Source: Dietzia massiliensis
Lineage (GTDB): Bacteria > Actinomycetota > Actinomycetes > Mycobacteriales > Mycobacteriaceae
Direction: 5' to 3'
Length of the DNA stretch: 64,000 bases
NCBI RefSeq assembly: GCF_018390595.1
Contig: NZ_JAHBAV010000003.1
Location: forward strand, 48,448-112,447
A program made the position numbers and the translations under genes. The notes below the pieces were generated by a model. It worked only from the letters and a program-made list of their open reading frames with translations. It searched no databases and was not told the origin of the DNA. Positions 1 to 9,022 of this stretch are shown piece after piece (the stretch's first letter is position 1; each line of letters begins with the position of its first letter).

Positions 1-2
1 CC

Positions 3-437
3 GAACCGGTGTTGACAGCGATCGACAAGGCCATCCCATTCCCGATCATCTTCGAGATCAACCGCGACGACGGCGAGACCAGGAGCACCCGGATGGTGGC
101 CGCGCACAAACAACTAGGTTCCGGTGCACCGAAGATCGGCGCCTACTACAGCACAGGCTGGCAGTCGGCCCGGACCGAACGGAAATGCCTTCCGACCTCG
201 ATCACCCTGCCGGCCCTCTACACCGCACTACTCGACCCGCTGGCACCGTTGGCGGCGCGACCGGGTGAAGACGTGTCAGAGGTTGCAGCCAGACTGGAGA
301 CGGTGCGCAAGCTCGAACGTGAAATCGCCGCGCTGGAACGCAAACTCCGCACCGAACCCCAATTCAACCGCAAGGTTGAATTGCGGCGCGCATTGAAGAC
401 GAAGCAAGCAGAACTGACCGTGTTGGTCGAAAGGTAG
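3..437 (+). CDS. DUF4391 domain protein (5' end outside window)
   Basis: The reading frame is already open at the left edge, so this is the C-terminal part of a longer protein. The visible part begins with the conserved stretch IPFPIIFEI, typical of DUF4391 proteins, and ends in a charged helical segment rich in Leu, Glu, Arg and Lys that looks like a coiled coil. DUF4391 genes are commonly found directly upstream of type III mod and res genes, as here, where the gap to mod is only 28 bp. No catalytic motif can be seen. It probably serves the neighbouring restriction system, but its biochemical role is unknown. The family call rests on recognition of the conserved block and on context. Confidence 0.7.
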   Translation, partial: EPVLTAIDKAIPFPIIFEINRDDGETRSTRMVAAHKQLGSGAPKIGAYYSTGWQSARTERKCLPTSITLPALYTALLDPLAPLAARPGEDVSEVAARLETVRKLEREIAALERKLRTEPQFNRKVELRRALKTKQAELTVLVER

Positions 438-452
438 GCATAGCAAACCCGT

Positions 453-459
453 GGAGAAG
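453..459 (+). promoter_or_regulatory. Ribosome binding site deciding the mod start
   Basis: GGAGAAG lies six bases before the ATG at 466. It overlaps the alternative upstream GTG at 451, which has no Shine-Dalgarno sequence of its own, so the ATG is preferred. Confidence 0.6.
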
Positions 460-465
460 CTGCGC

Positions 466-2301
466 ATGACATCGCCCGATCTGACCGAAGTCAACATCGA
501 AAAGCTCGCCAAGCTGTTCCCGAGTGTCGTCACCGAAACCCGCGACGCCGAAGGCAATCCAAAGAAGGCCATAGATTTCGACTTGCTTCGTCAAGAGCTG
601 TCCGATCATGTCGTCGAAGGTCCGCAGGAGCGATACCGGCTCGATTGGCCCGGCAAACGCGCTGCCGCGTTCGCTGCCAACGCCCCCATCGCCAAGACCC
701 TTCGCCCTGTGCGCGAGGAATCCGTCGACTTCGATAAGACTAAGAATCTCTTCATTGAGGGTGACAACCTGGACGCACTCAAACTCCTGCAGGAATCGTA
801 CCTCGGCAAGGTCAAGCTTATCTACATCGACCCGCCATACAACACGGGTCGAGACTTCATCTATGCAGATGATTTTGCTGAGTCTGCTAGTGAATACCTC
901 GTTCGGTCCGGTCAAGTTGATTCCGATGGGGCGAGACTTGTTGCGAACACTGAGGCCAACGGACGGTTCCACTCGGACTGGCTTTCGATGATGTATCCAC
1001 GGCTAAAGCTTGCCCGCAACCTTCTTGCGGACGATGGGCTTATTTTCATTTCTCTTGATGACGGGGAGATCGCGAATCTTCGTCGCATGTGCGATGAAAT
1101 ATTCGGACAAGACCAGTTTCTCGGGCAGGTGATCTGGAAAAAAAGAAATACGCCGCCAAATGATCGAATGCTTGGTGCGCAGCATGACTATATTTTAGTC
1201 TACTCTCGCTCCGGTTCTAAAGGGCTCCGGCTCAGGCCGCGATCGGAGGAGCAGATTGCAAGGTATAAAAATCCGGATGGGCACCCAAAGGGCCCGTGGG
1301 TTGCGGGCGATCTTACGGCCAATATCAAAGGTGGCCGTTATGTTTCCAGTCTCAATTACCCGATAGTTAATCCGATCACCGGCGAGGAGCATTGGCCTTC
1401 TAACGGAGGAAATTGGCGATTCAATGCCAGCAGGATGGCTGAGCTTCTGCAAGAAAACTCGATATACTTTGGCAAGGATGGGAAGTCAGCACCCAAATTA
1501 AAGAGATTCCTCTCTGATGTCAAGAGTGGAACATCTTGGACTACACTTTGGGACTTCGCTCCATATAATTCCGCAGGTTCTGCTGAGATGGAGGCACTCT
1601 TTGGTAACGGGTCAGTCTTCGAGTCACCTAAGCCGACCGGGTTGCTCAAGTTGATCTTAGAGGCGTCAACCGATCCAGATTCAATCGTCCTCGATTTCTT
1701 TGCGGGCTCTAGCTCATTGGCTGCGGCAACGATGATGAAGAACTCTGAAGATGGTGGAAGTCGGAGATTCATCATGGTTCAGCTGGATGAGCCTACTGGT
1801 AACTCGCTAGCGGCTAAGGCAGGGTATTCGACTATATCCCGATTGAGCGCCGAGCGAATTCGCAGAGAAGGGGAGAGGATTCACGGCGCAAGCGATATCG
1901 GTTTTCGTTTTCTGAAAGTTGATGCTTCAGGTTTTGTAGAGGTTCTTCGGACCCCGGACGAGACCGAGCAGTTAGCGCTCGGTGAAATCGAGGGAAGTGT
2001 AAAGCCTGATCGTTCTGGCGAAGACTTGCTGTTCCAGGTGTTGCTCGACTGGGGCCTCGAACTTACTATGGACATTGCTATTGAGCAGATCGACGGTCAA
2101 GAGGTCTTCGTGGTCGAGGACGATGCTTTGATCGCCTGCTTTGACGCTGAGGTCAGTCCCGAGCTGGTGCGTACCATTGCTGAGCGCGGACCCTTACGCG
2201 CTGTATTCCGTGATTCGTCCTTCGCTTCGGATGCTGCCCGCATCAACGCAGAGCAGATCTTCCGCGAGGTCTCGCCGTCCACCGATGTGAAGGCGGTCTG
2301 A
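466..2301 (+). CDS. mod: Type III restriction-modification DNA methyltransferase (Mod)
   Basis: This is an adenine-type DNA methyltransferase of about 611 residues, the usual size for type III Mod subunits. Motif IV, DPPYNTG, lies near residue 122, and the AdoMet motif, DFFAGSSS, lies near residue 410. Motif IV before motif I is the beta-class order expected for Mod. The 280 residues between them should be the target recognition domain. That DNA (roughly 1015-1990) is visibly poorer in GC and uses many A/T-ending codons unlike the flanks, suggesting exchange of the recognition domain. The start follows the ribosome binding site at 453-459. The res gene begins 5 bp after the stop, so the two are surely co-transcribed. 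Mod recognises the site and methylates it, and with Res it forms the restriction complex. Confidence 0.92.
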   Translation: MTSPDLTEVNIEKLAKLFPSVVTETRDAEGNPKKAIDFDLLRQELSDHVVEGPQERYRLDWPGKRAAAFAANAPIAKTLRPVREESVDFDKTKNLFIEGDNLDALKLLQESYLGKVKLIYIDPPYNTGRDFIYADDFAESASEYLVRSGQVDSDGARLVANTEANGRFHSDWLSMMYPRLKLARNLLADDGLIFISLDDGEIANLRRMCDEIFGQDQFLGQVIWKKRNTPPNDRMLGAQHDYILVYSRSGSKGLRLRPRSEEQIARYKNPDGHPKGPWVAGDLTANIKGGRYVSSLNYPIVNPITGEEHWPSNGGNWRFNASRMAELLQENSIYFGKDGKSAPKLKRFLSDVKSGTSWTTLWDFAPYNSAGSAEMEALFGNGSVFESPKPTGLLKLILEASTDPDSIVLDFFAGSSSLAAATMMKNSEDGGSRRFIMVQLDEPTGNSLAAKAGYSTISRLSAERIRREGERIHGASDIGFRFLKVDASGFVEVLRTPDETEQLALGEIEGSVKPDRSGEDLLFQVLLDWGLELTMDIAIEQIDGQEVFVVEDDALIACFDAEVSPELVRTIAERGPLRAVFRDSSFASDAARINAEQIFREVSPSTDVKAV

Positions 2302-2306
2302 CCACG

Positions 2307-5300
2307 ATGAAGCTTCAGTTCAAGGTTCAGCAGTATCAAACCGACGCCGTCGACTCGGTGGTAGAAGTGTTCGCGGGTCAGCCCAAGCACGATGGGATTT
2401 CGTACCGGATCGACCCCGGCAACCTCAAGCCGGACGCCAACCCGGGGCTGTTCGAAACAAACGAAACACCGGATTCCGGCCTGCGGAACGCGGAGATCGC
2501 ACTCACCAGTGCGCATCTGCTTGAAAACACGCACAGGGTGCAACGGTCACGGAACCTGCCGTTAGCGCCGAAGCTGGTGGACAGCAAGGCAGCACCGGGC
2601 GCACCGAATCTCGATGTCGAGATGGAGACGGGTACTGGCAAGACCTACGTCTACATCAAGACGATCATGGAACTGAATAAACGGTACGGCTGGTCGAAGT
2701 TCATCATCGTCGTCCCGTCGGTTGCGATCCGTGAAGGCGTGCAGAAGTCGTTCGCGGTTACCGCCGAGCACTTCCAGCAGCTCTACGGAACGAAGCCGCG
2801 GTCGTTCATTTACAACTCGTCGCAGCTGCACGAACTGGAGCGGTTCAGCTCCGACGCCGGGGTGCAGGTGATGATTATCAACATTCAGGCGTTCAACTCG
2901 TCTGGCAAGGACAACCGCCGCATCTATGACGTGCTCGACGATTTCGGGTCTCGCCGGCCGATAGATGTTATCAAGGCCAACCGGCCAATCGTGATCATCG
3001 ACGAGCCACAGAAGATCGGCGCAGACAAGTCGCTCGCCTCATTGGCCGAGTTCAATGCACTGATGGTGCTGCGCTACTCGGCGACCCACAAGGTCGAGCA
3101 CACCAAAGTCCATCGCCTCGACGCTTTGGACGCCTACAACCAGAAGCTGGTCAAGAAGATCGCCGTCCGCGGCATCACAGTCAAGGGGCTCGCAGGCTCG
3201 ACCGCCTATCTATACCTCGACTCGATCGAAATCGCCAGAGACGCCACCCCCCGTGCCCGTGTCGAGATCGAGGTACAGACGAAGACCGGCATCAGGCGCC
3301 AGATCAAGCGTCTCGACAAAGGTGACAACCTCCACGCCATCTCGGGCGGAATCGAGGCCTATAAGGGCTTGTTCATCACGGACATCGACGCCAATCGCGA
3401 CGTGCTCGAACTGAGCAACGGTGACGTGGTTATCGCCGGACAGCTCGCGGACCGTGACGTGACCGAGGAAACCAAGCGACGCATTCAGATCCGGGAAGTC
3501 ATTCGCGCCCACCTCGACAAGGAACGCGAACTGTTCACCCGGGGCATCAAGGTGCTTTCCCTGTTCTTCATCGACGAGGTTGCTAAGTACCGCGACTACG
3601 ACCGCGAAGACGCCCTCGGCGACTATGCCCGCATCTTCGAGGACGAATACGAGACGATCCGCGACGACGTGCTCGGTGAACTCGCCCTTGACGAGTCAAC
3701 CGCCGCGTACCAGGAGTACCTGCTCCGCGACGAGACCGGGACGGTGCACGAGGGCTACTTCTCCATCGACAAGAAGTCTAAGCGGCAAATCGATGGCAAG
3801 GTCAGTGGACGGGGCGACGACAAGGGGCAGTCGACCGACACCGATGCCTACGATTTGATCCTCAAGAACAAGGAACGCCTGCTGTCGTTCGAGGAACCGG
3901 TGCGATTCATCTTCTCGCACTCCGCACTGCGTGAGGGCTGGGACAACCCCAACGTATTCGTCATGGGGATGCTCAAGAAGAGCGACAACACGGTCTCGCG
4001 CCGTCAGGAGATTGGCCGAGGTCTGCGGTTGGCAGTCGATCAGCACGGCGAACGCATGGACAACCCGGCCGTCGTGCATGATATTAACGAACTGACTGTC
4101 GTCACCGACGAGTCCTATACCGACTTCGTGACCGGGCTTCAGAAGGAGATTGCCGAGTCGTTGGCGGCACGGCCGCGCGAGGCAAGCGTGAAGTTCTTCA
4201 CAGGCAAGACCATCCAGACTCCCAATGGCGAATCCGTCGTAGAGGAGGCGCTCGCGCAAGCGCTGTACAAGTACCTGATCAAGAACGACTACCTCAACGA
4301 CGACGACACGATCTCCGAGACGTATAAGCAGGCCAAGGAAGCCGGTACCCTCGTCGAACCCACCTCGGAGGTGCTGCGGCCTGTGATCGAGTCCGTGTTG
4401 CCGCTCGTGGATTCGCTGTACCTCGAAGTGAAGGTAATCGGCGAGGACGGCCGCAAGCCGAAGAAGATCCCGCTCAACGAGGCCAACTTCGCGAAGAAGG
4501 AGTTCCGGGCGCTCTGGGGCCGGATCAACCACAAGGCGGTCTACCAGGTCGAGTTCGACTCGAACGAGTTGATCCGCAAATGCATTCAGGCGCTCGACAC
4601 CCACCTCAACGTGGCCGCGATGCAGTACGTCCTCATCGAAGGACAGCAAAAGGACGATCTTGACGCCGAGGACCTCACCAATACGGCCGGATTCGACCGA
4701 ACGCGGACACGGACTCATACCGAGACTGTGACTGCCGGCTCACAAGTGAAGTACGACCTTCTCGGCGAGATTACCGATAAGACCCAACTCACCCGACGTA
4801 CAGTCGCCTCCATCCTGGGCGGAGTCACACCGGAGACGTTCGCGAAGTTCCGGCTCAACCCGGAACAGTTCATCACCGAAACCGCCCGGCTCGTCAACGA
4901 GCAGAAAGCGACCGTGATCGTTGAGCACCTGACCTATGACACACTCGAAGACCGATTCGACTCGGCGATCTTCACCGAGAATCAAACAAAGCAGGACTTC
5001 ACGCAGGCCGGCGACAAGCTGCGCAAGCACATCTACGACTACGTCGTCACCGATTCCAAGGTCGAACGCGCCTTCGTCGACGAGATGGACACCAGCAACG
5101 AGGTCGCGGTCTACGCCAAACTCCCACGAGGCTTCTTCATCCCGACTCCCGTCGGTGACTACAACCCCGACTGGGCGATCGCGTTCACTGAGGGAAGCGT
5201 TAAGCACGTGTACTTCGTCGCCGAGACGAAAGGCTCTCTGTCGAGTCTGCAGCTCAAAGGGGTCGAGAACGCCAAGATCGAGTGTGCCCGTAAGTTCTTC

Positions 5301-5387
5301 GAGTCGATCAATGCGAAGAACGGACAGGACGTCAGATACAACGTCGTCACGGACTACACGGAGCTGATTCAGCTCGTGACCACGTAG
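2307..5387 (+). CDS. res: Type III restriction enzyme helicase-nuclease subunit (Res)
   Basis: A superfamily 2 helicase/translocase fused to a C-terminal nuclease, 1026 residues. The Walker A motif ETGTGKT lies at residues 107-113 and the Walker B/DExx motif IIDEPQ near 231-235. A motif VI-like SRRQEIGRGLRL lies near residue 565. At the C-terminus NPDW followed by AETKG gives D955, E973 and K975, matching a PD-(D/E)XK nuclease. All key residues are present, so the subunit looks intact. It needs Mod for site recognition and cleaves unmodified DNA after ATP-driven communication between sites. It is 5 bp downstream of mod. Confidence 0.92.
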   Translation: MKLQFKVQQYQTDAVDSVVEVFAGQPKHDGISYRIDPGNLKPDANPGLFETNETPDSGLRNAEIALTSAHLLENTHRVQRSRNLPLAPKLVDSKAAPGAPNLDVEMETGTGKTYVYIKTIMELNKRYGWSKFIIVVPSVAIREGVQKSFAVTAEHFQQLYGTKPRSFIYNSSQLHELERFSSDAGVQVMIINIQAFNSSGKDNRRIYDVLDDFGSRRPIDVIKANRPIVIIDEPQKIGADKSLASLAEFNALMVLRYSATHKVEHTKVHRLDALDAYNQKLVKKIAVRGITVKGLAGSTAYLYLDSIEIARDATPRARVEIEVQTKTGIRRQIKRLDKGDNLHAISGGIEAYKGLFITDIDANRDVLELSNGDVVIAGQLADRDVTEETKRRIQIREVIRAHLDKERELFTRGIKVLSLFFIDEVAKYRDYDREDALGDYARIFEDEYETIRDDVLGELALDESTAAYQEYLLRDETGTVHEGYFSIDKKSKRQIDGKVSGRGDDKGQSTDTDAYDLILKNKERLLSFEEPVRFIFSHSALREGWDNPNVFVMGMLKKSDNTVSRRQEIGRGLRLAVDQHGERMDNPAVVHDINELTVVTDESYTDFVTGLQKEIAESLAARPREASVKFFTGKTIQTPNGESVVEEALAQALYKYLIKNDYLNDDDTISETYKQAKEAGTLVEPTSEVLRPVIESVLPLVDSLYLEVKVIGEDGRKPKKIPLNEANFAKKEFRALWGRINHKAVYQVEFDSNELIRKCIQALDTHLNVAAMQYVLIEGQQKDDLDAEDLTNTAGFDRTRTRTHTETVTAGSQVKYDLLGEITDKTQLTRRTVASILGGVTPETFAKFRLNPEQFITETARLVNEQKATVIVEHLTYDTLEDRFDSAIFTENQTKQDFTQAGDKLRKHIYDYVVTDSKVERAFVDEMDTSNEVAVYAKLPRGFFIPTPVGDYNPDWAIAFTEGSVKHVYFVAETKGSLSSLQLKGVENAKIECARKFFESINAKNGQDVRYNVVTDYTELIQLVTT

Positions 5388-5398
5388 CCGAGGTGAGC

Positions 5399-5429
5399 GG
5401 CCTTCTCATCTCCTCGAAGTGAGAAGCCC
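5399..5429 (+). terminator. Possible terminator after res
   Basis: Arms CTTCTCA (5402-5408) and TGAGAAG (5420-5426) form a hairpin 14 bases after the res stop, extendable by G-C pairs. There is no clear T-tract, so the call is tentative. Confidence 0.4.
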
Positions 5430-5729
5430 CAAGACAAACTGACTGTCGTCGATGATCAGCAGCTCCACGTCCGAGAGGTCATTGAGCATCCGATGCTCAT
5501 ACTCGCGCTACCCGATCATCAGAACCCTGCTTTCCGAAGCACGTCCCTAACAGGCCGCGGGCCGCGGGGAGCGCGAGAGCGTGTTTGCCCAGTCGGACTG
5601 AGCAGGTCGGGGAAGGGCCAATTATGGAGGTGCGAAACGCGGATAGCGAGCGGCCAGCACCGAGAGTTGCCTCGAGAATTCAAACGCGCGGCCGAGTGGC
5701 TTTGTTGCCGGACGAAATTCGACGGCCCT
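5430..5729. other. Spacer between convergent res and mcrC remnant
   Basis: About 300 bases with no convincing gene. On the minus strand a 27-codon open stretch (about 5409-5489, beginning MLNDLSDVELLIIDD) looks protein-like but has a stop just upstream and no recognisable relative. It may be a relic. The rest shows nothing I can name. Confidence 0.4.
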
Positions 5730-6719
5730 CTAACAACCCAGCCACGTCGTGATGCTGTCCAATTGAGTCTTCAGTTGATTCCACGGCTGACTCAGATCGA
5801 GTGTGCGGGCACCGATTCGAGTTCCCTGGACGGTCATGTCGAGGTTGGGCTGCGCTGGCGCATTAGTGCGTGCATACAGCAGAAGCCCGCTGACGGACCC
5901 GTCCTGAGTGACATCGGCATTCTTTGCGTACGCCAGAATTTGGTATAGATTCTCCGAGCTGACGGACTCCTTGCCCCACTGTCCGGTCTGCAATGACTTA
6001 CTGTAGTACTTGGCATCAACTAGCAGGGACCTCCTACCGAAGTTAAGTCGGAGGTCGGTCTTCATGGTTGGAAGATGTTCGGTCCCAGACGACAGCAACT
6101 GGTCGTAATCCCAGGCGATGTACGGAGCTCTGGGAGACAGTTCTGGGCGGTGGAATGCAAAGTACTCGAGCAGGAACCGCTCGTAGAGTCGACTCATGGC
6201 CTCGTCGGGGAGCCAGGTGGTGAGCTTCTTGTCGCCGGAGCTGTCGGTCAGTAGTAGCCCGCGGACAACCAACTCACACACTCCTAGCAGCAAACGGTAC
6301 GAGGCGTTACTGCGGTGGACGGTGAGGCCGGACCACCGGATCGAGGTCGGGGCGACTGTGGTGACGGCATCCATATAGGGCAGTAGGCGCCGGAGGGCCT
6401 CCTTGCGGCTCTTACTGATCTCGCCATGACGAACCAGCAGGATGATCACGGACTTCAGCGCGCGATTGTGGGGTGTGTCCGGGTCGTACTCGTCGTAACC
6501 GCAGATCAGCCGACCGCGGCTTCCGGAGTGCTCGGCGATGCTGCGCGAGACATCGATCCGGCCACGAACCGTCGCCAGTTCCTCCCGACGGTGCACATAG
6601 TCGTGGTGCATGCCCCGCTTGACCTGCGTCCCTACTCCGCGGACCAAGATCTCCGCGAAGAGGTCGTGAAGATTGTCGAACTGCTCCGTCCCCACGGTGT
6701 CGGTGAGTATTTGAAGGCT
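5730..6719 (-). pseudogene. mcrC: 5'-truncated mcrC (McrBC restriction nuclease subunit)
   Basis: The frame encodes the C-terminal ~330 residues of a McrC-type protein. Typical features are the segment RREELATVRGRIDV, a Leu-rich middle, and the PD-(D/E)XK-like core in which TDLRLNF is followed by LLVDAKYY. The frame stays open (as SLQILTDT) right up to the IS21 end at 6719, so the N-terminal part that docks onto McrB has been removed by the insertion. A GTG at 6695 could start a 321-residue product, but no mcrB is present in the window. McrC alone should not restrict methylated DNA, so I treat this as a broken gene. The missing N-terminus is not found on the other side of the IS, which implies a deletion or recombination. 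Confidence 0.8.
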
Positions 6720-6750
6720 TGGGGGCCACCGGATATTGCCTTCGGGGGCC
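6720..6750. repeat. IS21 left terminal inverted repeat
   Basis: It starts TGGGGGCCA and ends ATTGCCTTCGGGGGCC, matching the inverse of 10704-10733 apart from a few central bases. A second copy of the motif follows at about 6755-6775. Confidence 0.85.
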
Positions 6751-7535
6751 AGCAGTATTGCCGTTGGGGGCCGGTGATCGCGCCTGTCGGGGCCACCGAC
6801 CCCCAGCGGGGTCTTCGCTACTGGTGCGCGGCGGCGTGCTCGCGCATGTTGTGGGTGCCGGTGTCGATCCAGATGGCGCTGTGGACGATGCGGTCCATGA
6901 TGGCGTCGGCGTGTACCCCGGAGCCCAGGCGTTGGTGCCAGTCCTTCTTCGCGTACTGCGTGCAGAAGACGGTGGATCCGGTGTCGTAGCGGCGCTCGAG
7001 CAGTTCGAGCAGCATGCTGCGCATCGCTTCATCGGGGTGGTCGAGGAGCCATTCGTCGATCACGAGTAGAGAGAACGCGGCGTACTTCTTGAGGAACTTC
7101 GTCTGACCCTGCGGTCGGTCTTTCGCCAGCGCCCAGGCCTCTTCCAGGTCGGGCATTCGGATGTAGTGCGCCCGGTACCGGTGGGTGCAGGCTTGCTTGG
7201 CCAGGGCGCAGCCGAGGTAGGACTTTCCCGAGCCGGTGAACCCCTGGAACACGACGTTCTGTTGGCGATCGATGAACGAGCAGGTGGCCAGCTGGGCGAG
7301 CACGGCTCGGTTCAGTCCGCGCTCGTCGATCAGGTCCACTCGCCGCAGGTCAGCGCTCGGGTACCGCAGTCCTGCTCGGCGGATGAGGCCGTCGACTTTG
7401 GAGTGGTTGAAGCTCTCGTGGGCGTGGTCGACGACCAGCTGCAGCCGCTCATGGAAGCTCATCCCGAGAACGTGGTCCTCGTGTTGCGCCTCGATCGCCT
7501 CCAGCAGGGGCTGGGCGCCCATCTCGCGGAGCTTG

Positions 7536-7543
7536 CGTTTGGT
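7536..7543. repeat. 8-bp target site duplication of ISL3, left copy
   Basis: CGTTTGGT immediately precedes the left ISL3 end and is repeated directly after the right end at 8998-9005. Eight bp is the usual ISL3 duplication. Confidence 0.92.
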
Positions 7544-7567
7544 GGCCCTTCCGGATTTAGAGTGCGT
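7544..7567. repeat. ISL3 left inverted repeat
   Basis: Twenty-four bases beginning GGCCCTTCCGG, the exact reverse complement of the right end. The GGCCCTTCC-type start fits ISL3. Confidence 0.92.
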
Positions 7568-7671
7568 AGCTGGGGTTCGCCGGTGATGCGGTGAGGCACA
7601 AGATGTAGGGGTCCTGGGGCGTGTGAAGATGCAAGTTCCTACACCAGCACTTCGCATCCCCAGGACCCGCT

Positions 7672-8984
7672 TTGAACGCTACCTCCAGTCTGCTTGCCGA
7701 CACCATCTGCCGCACCGGCGAACTTGGGGTGACCATCACCGACGTCGCCGTGGCCGACGAGCTCACGCACTTGTTCTGCGCCCCGGTCACGCTGGACCCG
7801 GTGTGCGCTGAGTGCGGGATGGCCGGCCGCCTTCGTGATCATGTCGAACGGAAGGTCACGGATCTACCGATCGTCGGTCACCCGACCAGGCTGCACGTGC
7901 GGGTACCGGGTTTCACCTGCGACAACATCGAATGCGAGACGCGGATTTTCCAGCAGCGGATGCCGGCGTTGGCTGAGCCGAGGGCCAAGACCACCCGCCG
8001 TTGCAGCTGCTGGATTCTGCAGCGTCTGGCGATCGATCGCACCAGCGTGTCCGCGGTGGCCAAGGCCCTCGGGCTGGGGTGGGATCTGGTCAACGATCTA
8101 GCACTGCCGGAGACTCGCACGATTGTCTACGACCAGCCCGGCCACTTCGACGGAGTCCGTGTCCTCGGGGTCGATGAGCACAAGTGGAAGCACGTGCGCG
8201 GTGACGGCAGCAGCTCGTTCGCCCGCCGTCCTGGTCGACCTGACCCCGGTGGACGGCACCGGCCCGTCCCGCCTGTTGGACATGGTCCCGGGGCGTTCGG
8301 CGATGGTGCTCACCGAGTGGCTCGATGCCCGTGACCAGGTGTTTCGAGACCGAGTCAAGGTAGTGACTATGGACGGGTTTGCCGGCTACCACTCCGCGGC
8401 CGCCAGCGCGGTGCCCGCTGCCCGGACAGTGATGGACCCCTTCCACGTCGTGCACCTGGCCGCCGACAAGCTCACCGTGTGCCGCCAACGCATCCAGCAG
8501 GCCACCACCGGGCACCGGGGCCGCACGGGAGATCCGCTGTACGGCATCCGCCGCACCCTGCGCACCCGCGCTGAGCTGCTGACCGACAAGCAGAAGGTCC
8601 GCCTGTTCAAGGCGTTCACCGCCGACGATGCGCACGCGGCGGTGGAGGTCACCTACGGCGTCTACCAGCGACTCATCGCCGCCTACGAGGCCACCGGCAA
8701 GCGGGAGAGCAAGATCGCGATGTACAAGCTCCTGCGCTCAATCCGGACCGGGGTGCCCAAGGAGTTGCCAGAGCTCGCACAGCTCGGCCGGTCACTGTGG
8801 AAGCGGCATCGGGAGATCCCGGCCTACTTCGACGTGGGGGCCTCCAACGGCCCCGTCGAGGCCATCAACGGGCGCCTCGAGCACCTCCGCGGAATCGCCC
8901 TGGGCTTCCGCAACCTCGGGGCACTACATCCTGCGGTCACTGATCCACTCCGGACAGCTCCAGAATCGGATCAACGCACTCTAA
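7672..8984 (+). pseudogene. ISL3-family transposase with two frameshifts
   Basis: The N-terminal frame (from ATG 7672) carries the ISL3 zinc-ribbon (CAECG near residue 43, further Cys at CDNIEC) and the catalytic-core start VLGVDEHKWKHV. After GDGSSSF (about 8220) the sense shifts one base, where a surplus C lies in GCCCGCC, and continues as VLVDLTPVDGTG through the DDE core (VTMDGFAGY, VMDPFHVV). Near 8918 a second surplus base, in a GGGG run, moves the expected ending GHYILRSLIHSGQLQNRINAL-like tail into the third frame, which stops at 8984. Reading across both shifts gives about 436 residues, normal for ISL3. Both shifts are single-base additions in short homopolymers, so decay or sequencing error are both possible. 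Confidence 0.85.
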
Positions 8985-8997
8985 ATCCGGAAGGGCC
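8974..8997. repeat. ISL3 right inverted repeat
   Basis: Perfect inverse copy of 7544-7567. The transposase stop codon lies within it. Confidence 0.92.
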
Positions 8998-9005
8998 CGT
9001 TTGGT
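8998..9005. repeat. 8-bp target site duplication of ISL3, right copy
   Basis: CGTTTGGT, identical to 7536-7543, where the istB reading frame resumes. Confidence 0.92.
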
Positions 9006-9022
9006 CTCGATGTCGATGGCGC

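Larger units (their letters stand above)
7544..8997 (+). mobile_element. ISL3-family insertion sequence (1454 bp)
   Basis: The element has perfectly identical 24-bp inverted ends (7544-7567 and 8974-8997, starting GGCCCTTCCGG), an 8-bp target duplication CGTTTGGT on both sides, and one transposase gene in plus orientation. It sits inside istB of the IS21 element. A leader hairpin precedes the transposase, with arms GGGTCCTGGGG near 7609-7619 and CCCCAGGACCC at 7658-7668. The perfect ends and duplication suggest a fairly recent insertion, although the transposase frame is broken. Confidence 0.93.

Noticed and set aside
5493..5948. Plus-strand frame of 151 codons after res
   Set aside because: It overlaps the mcrC remnant on the other strand, has no ribosome site and no recognisable motif.
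7672..8984. Programmed frameshifting of the ISL3 transposase
   Set aside because: ISL3 transposases are normally read from one frame, and two separate shifts are needed here, so decay or sequencing error is a better explanation.
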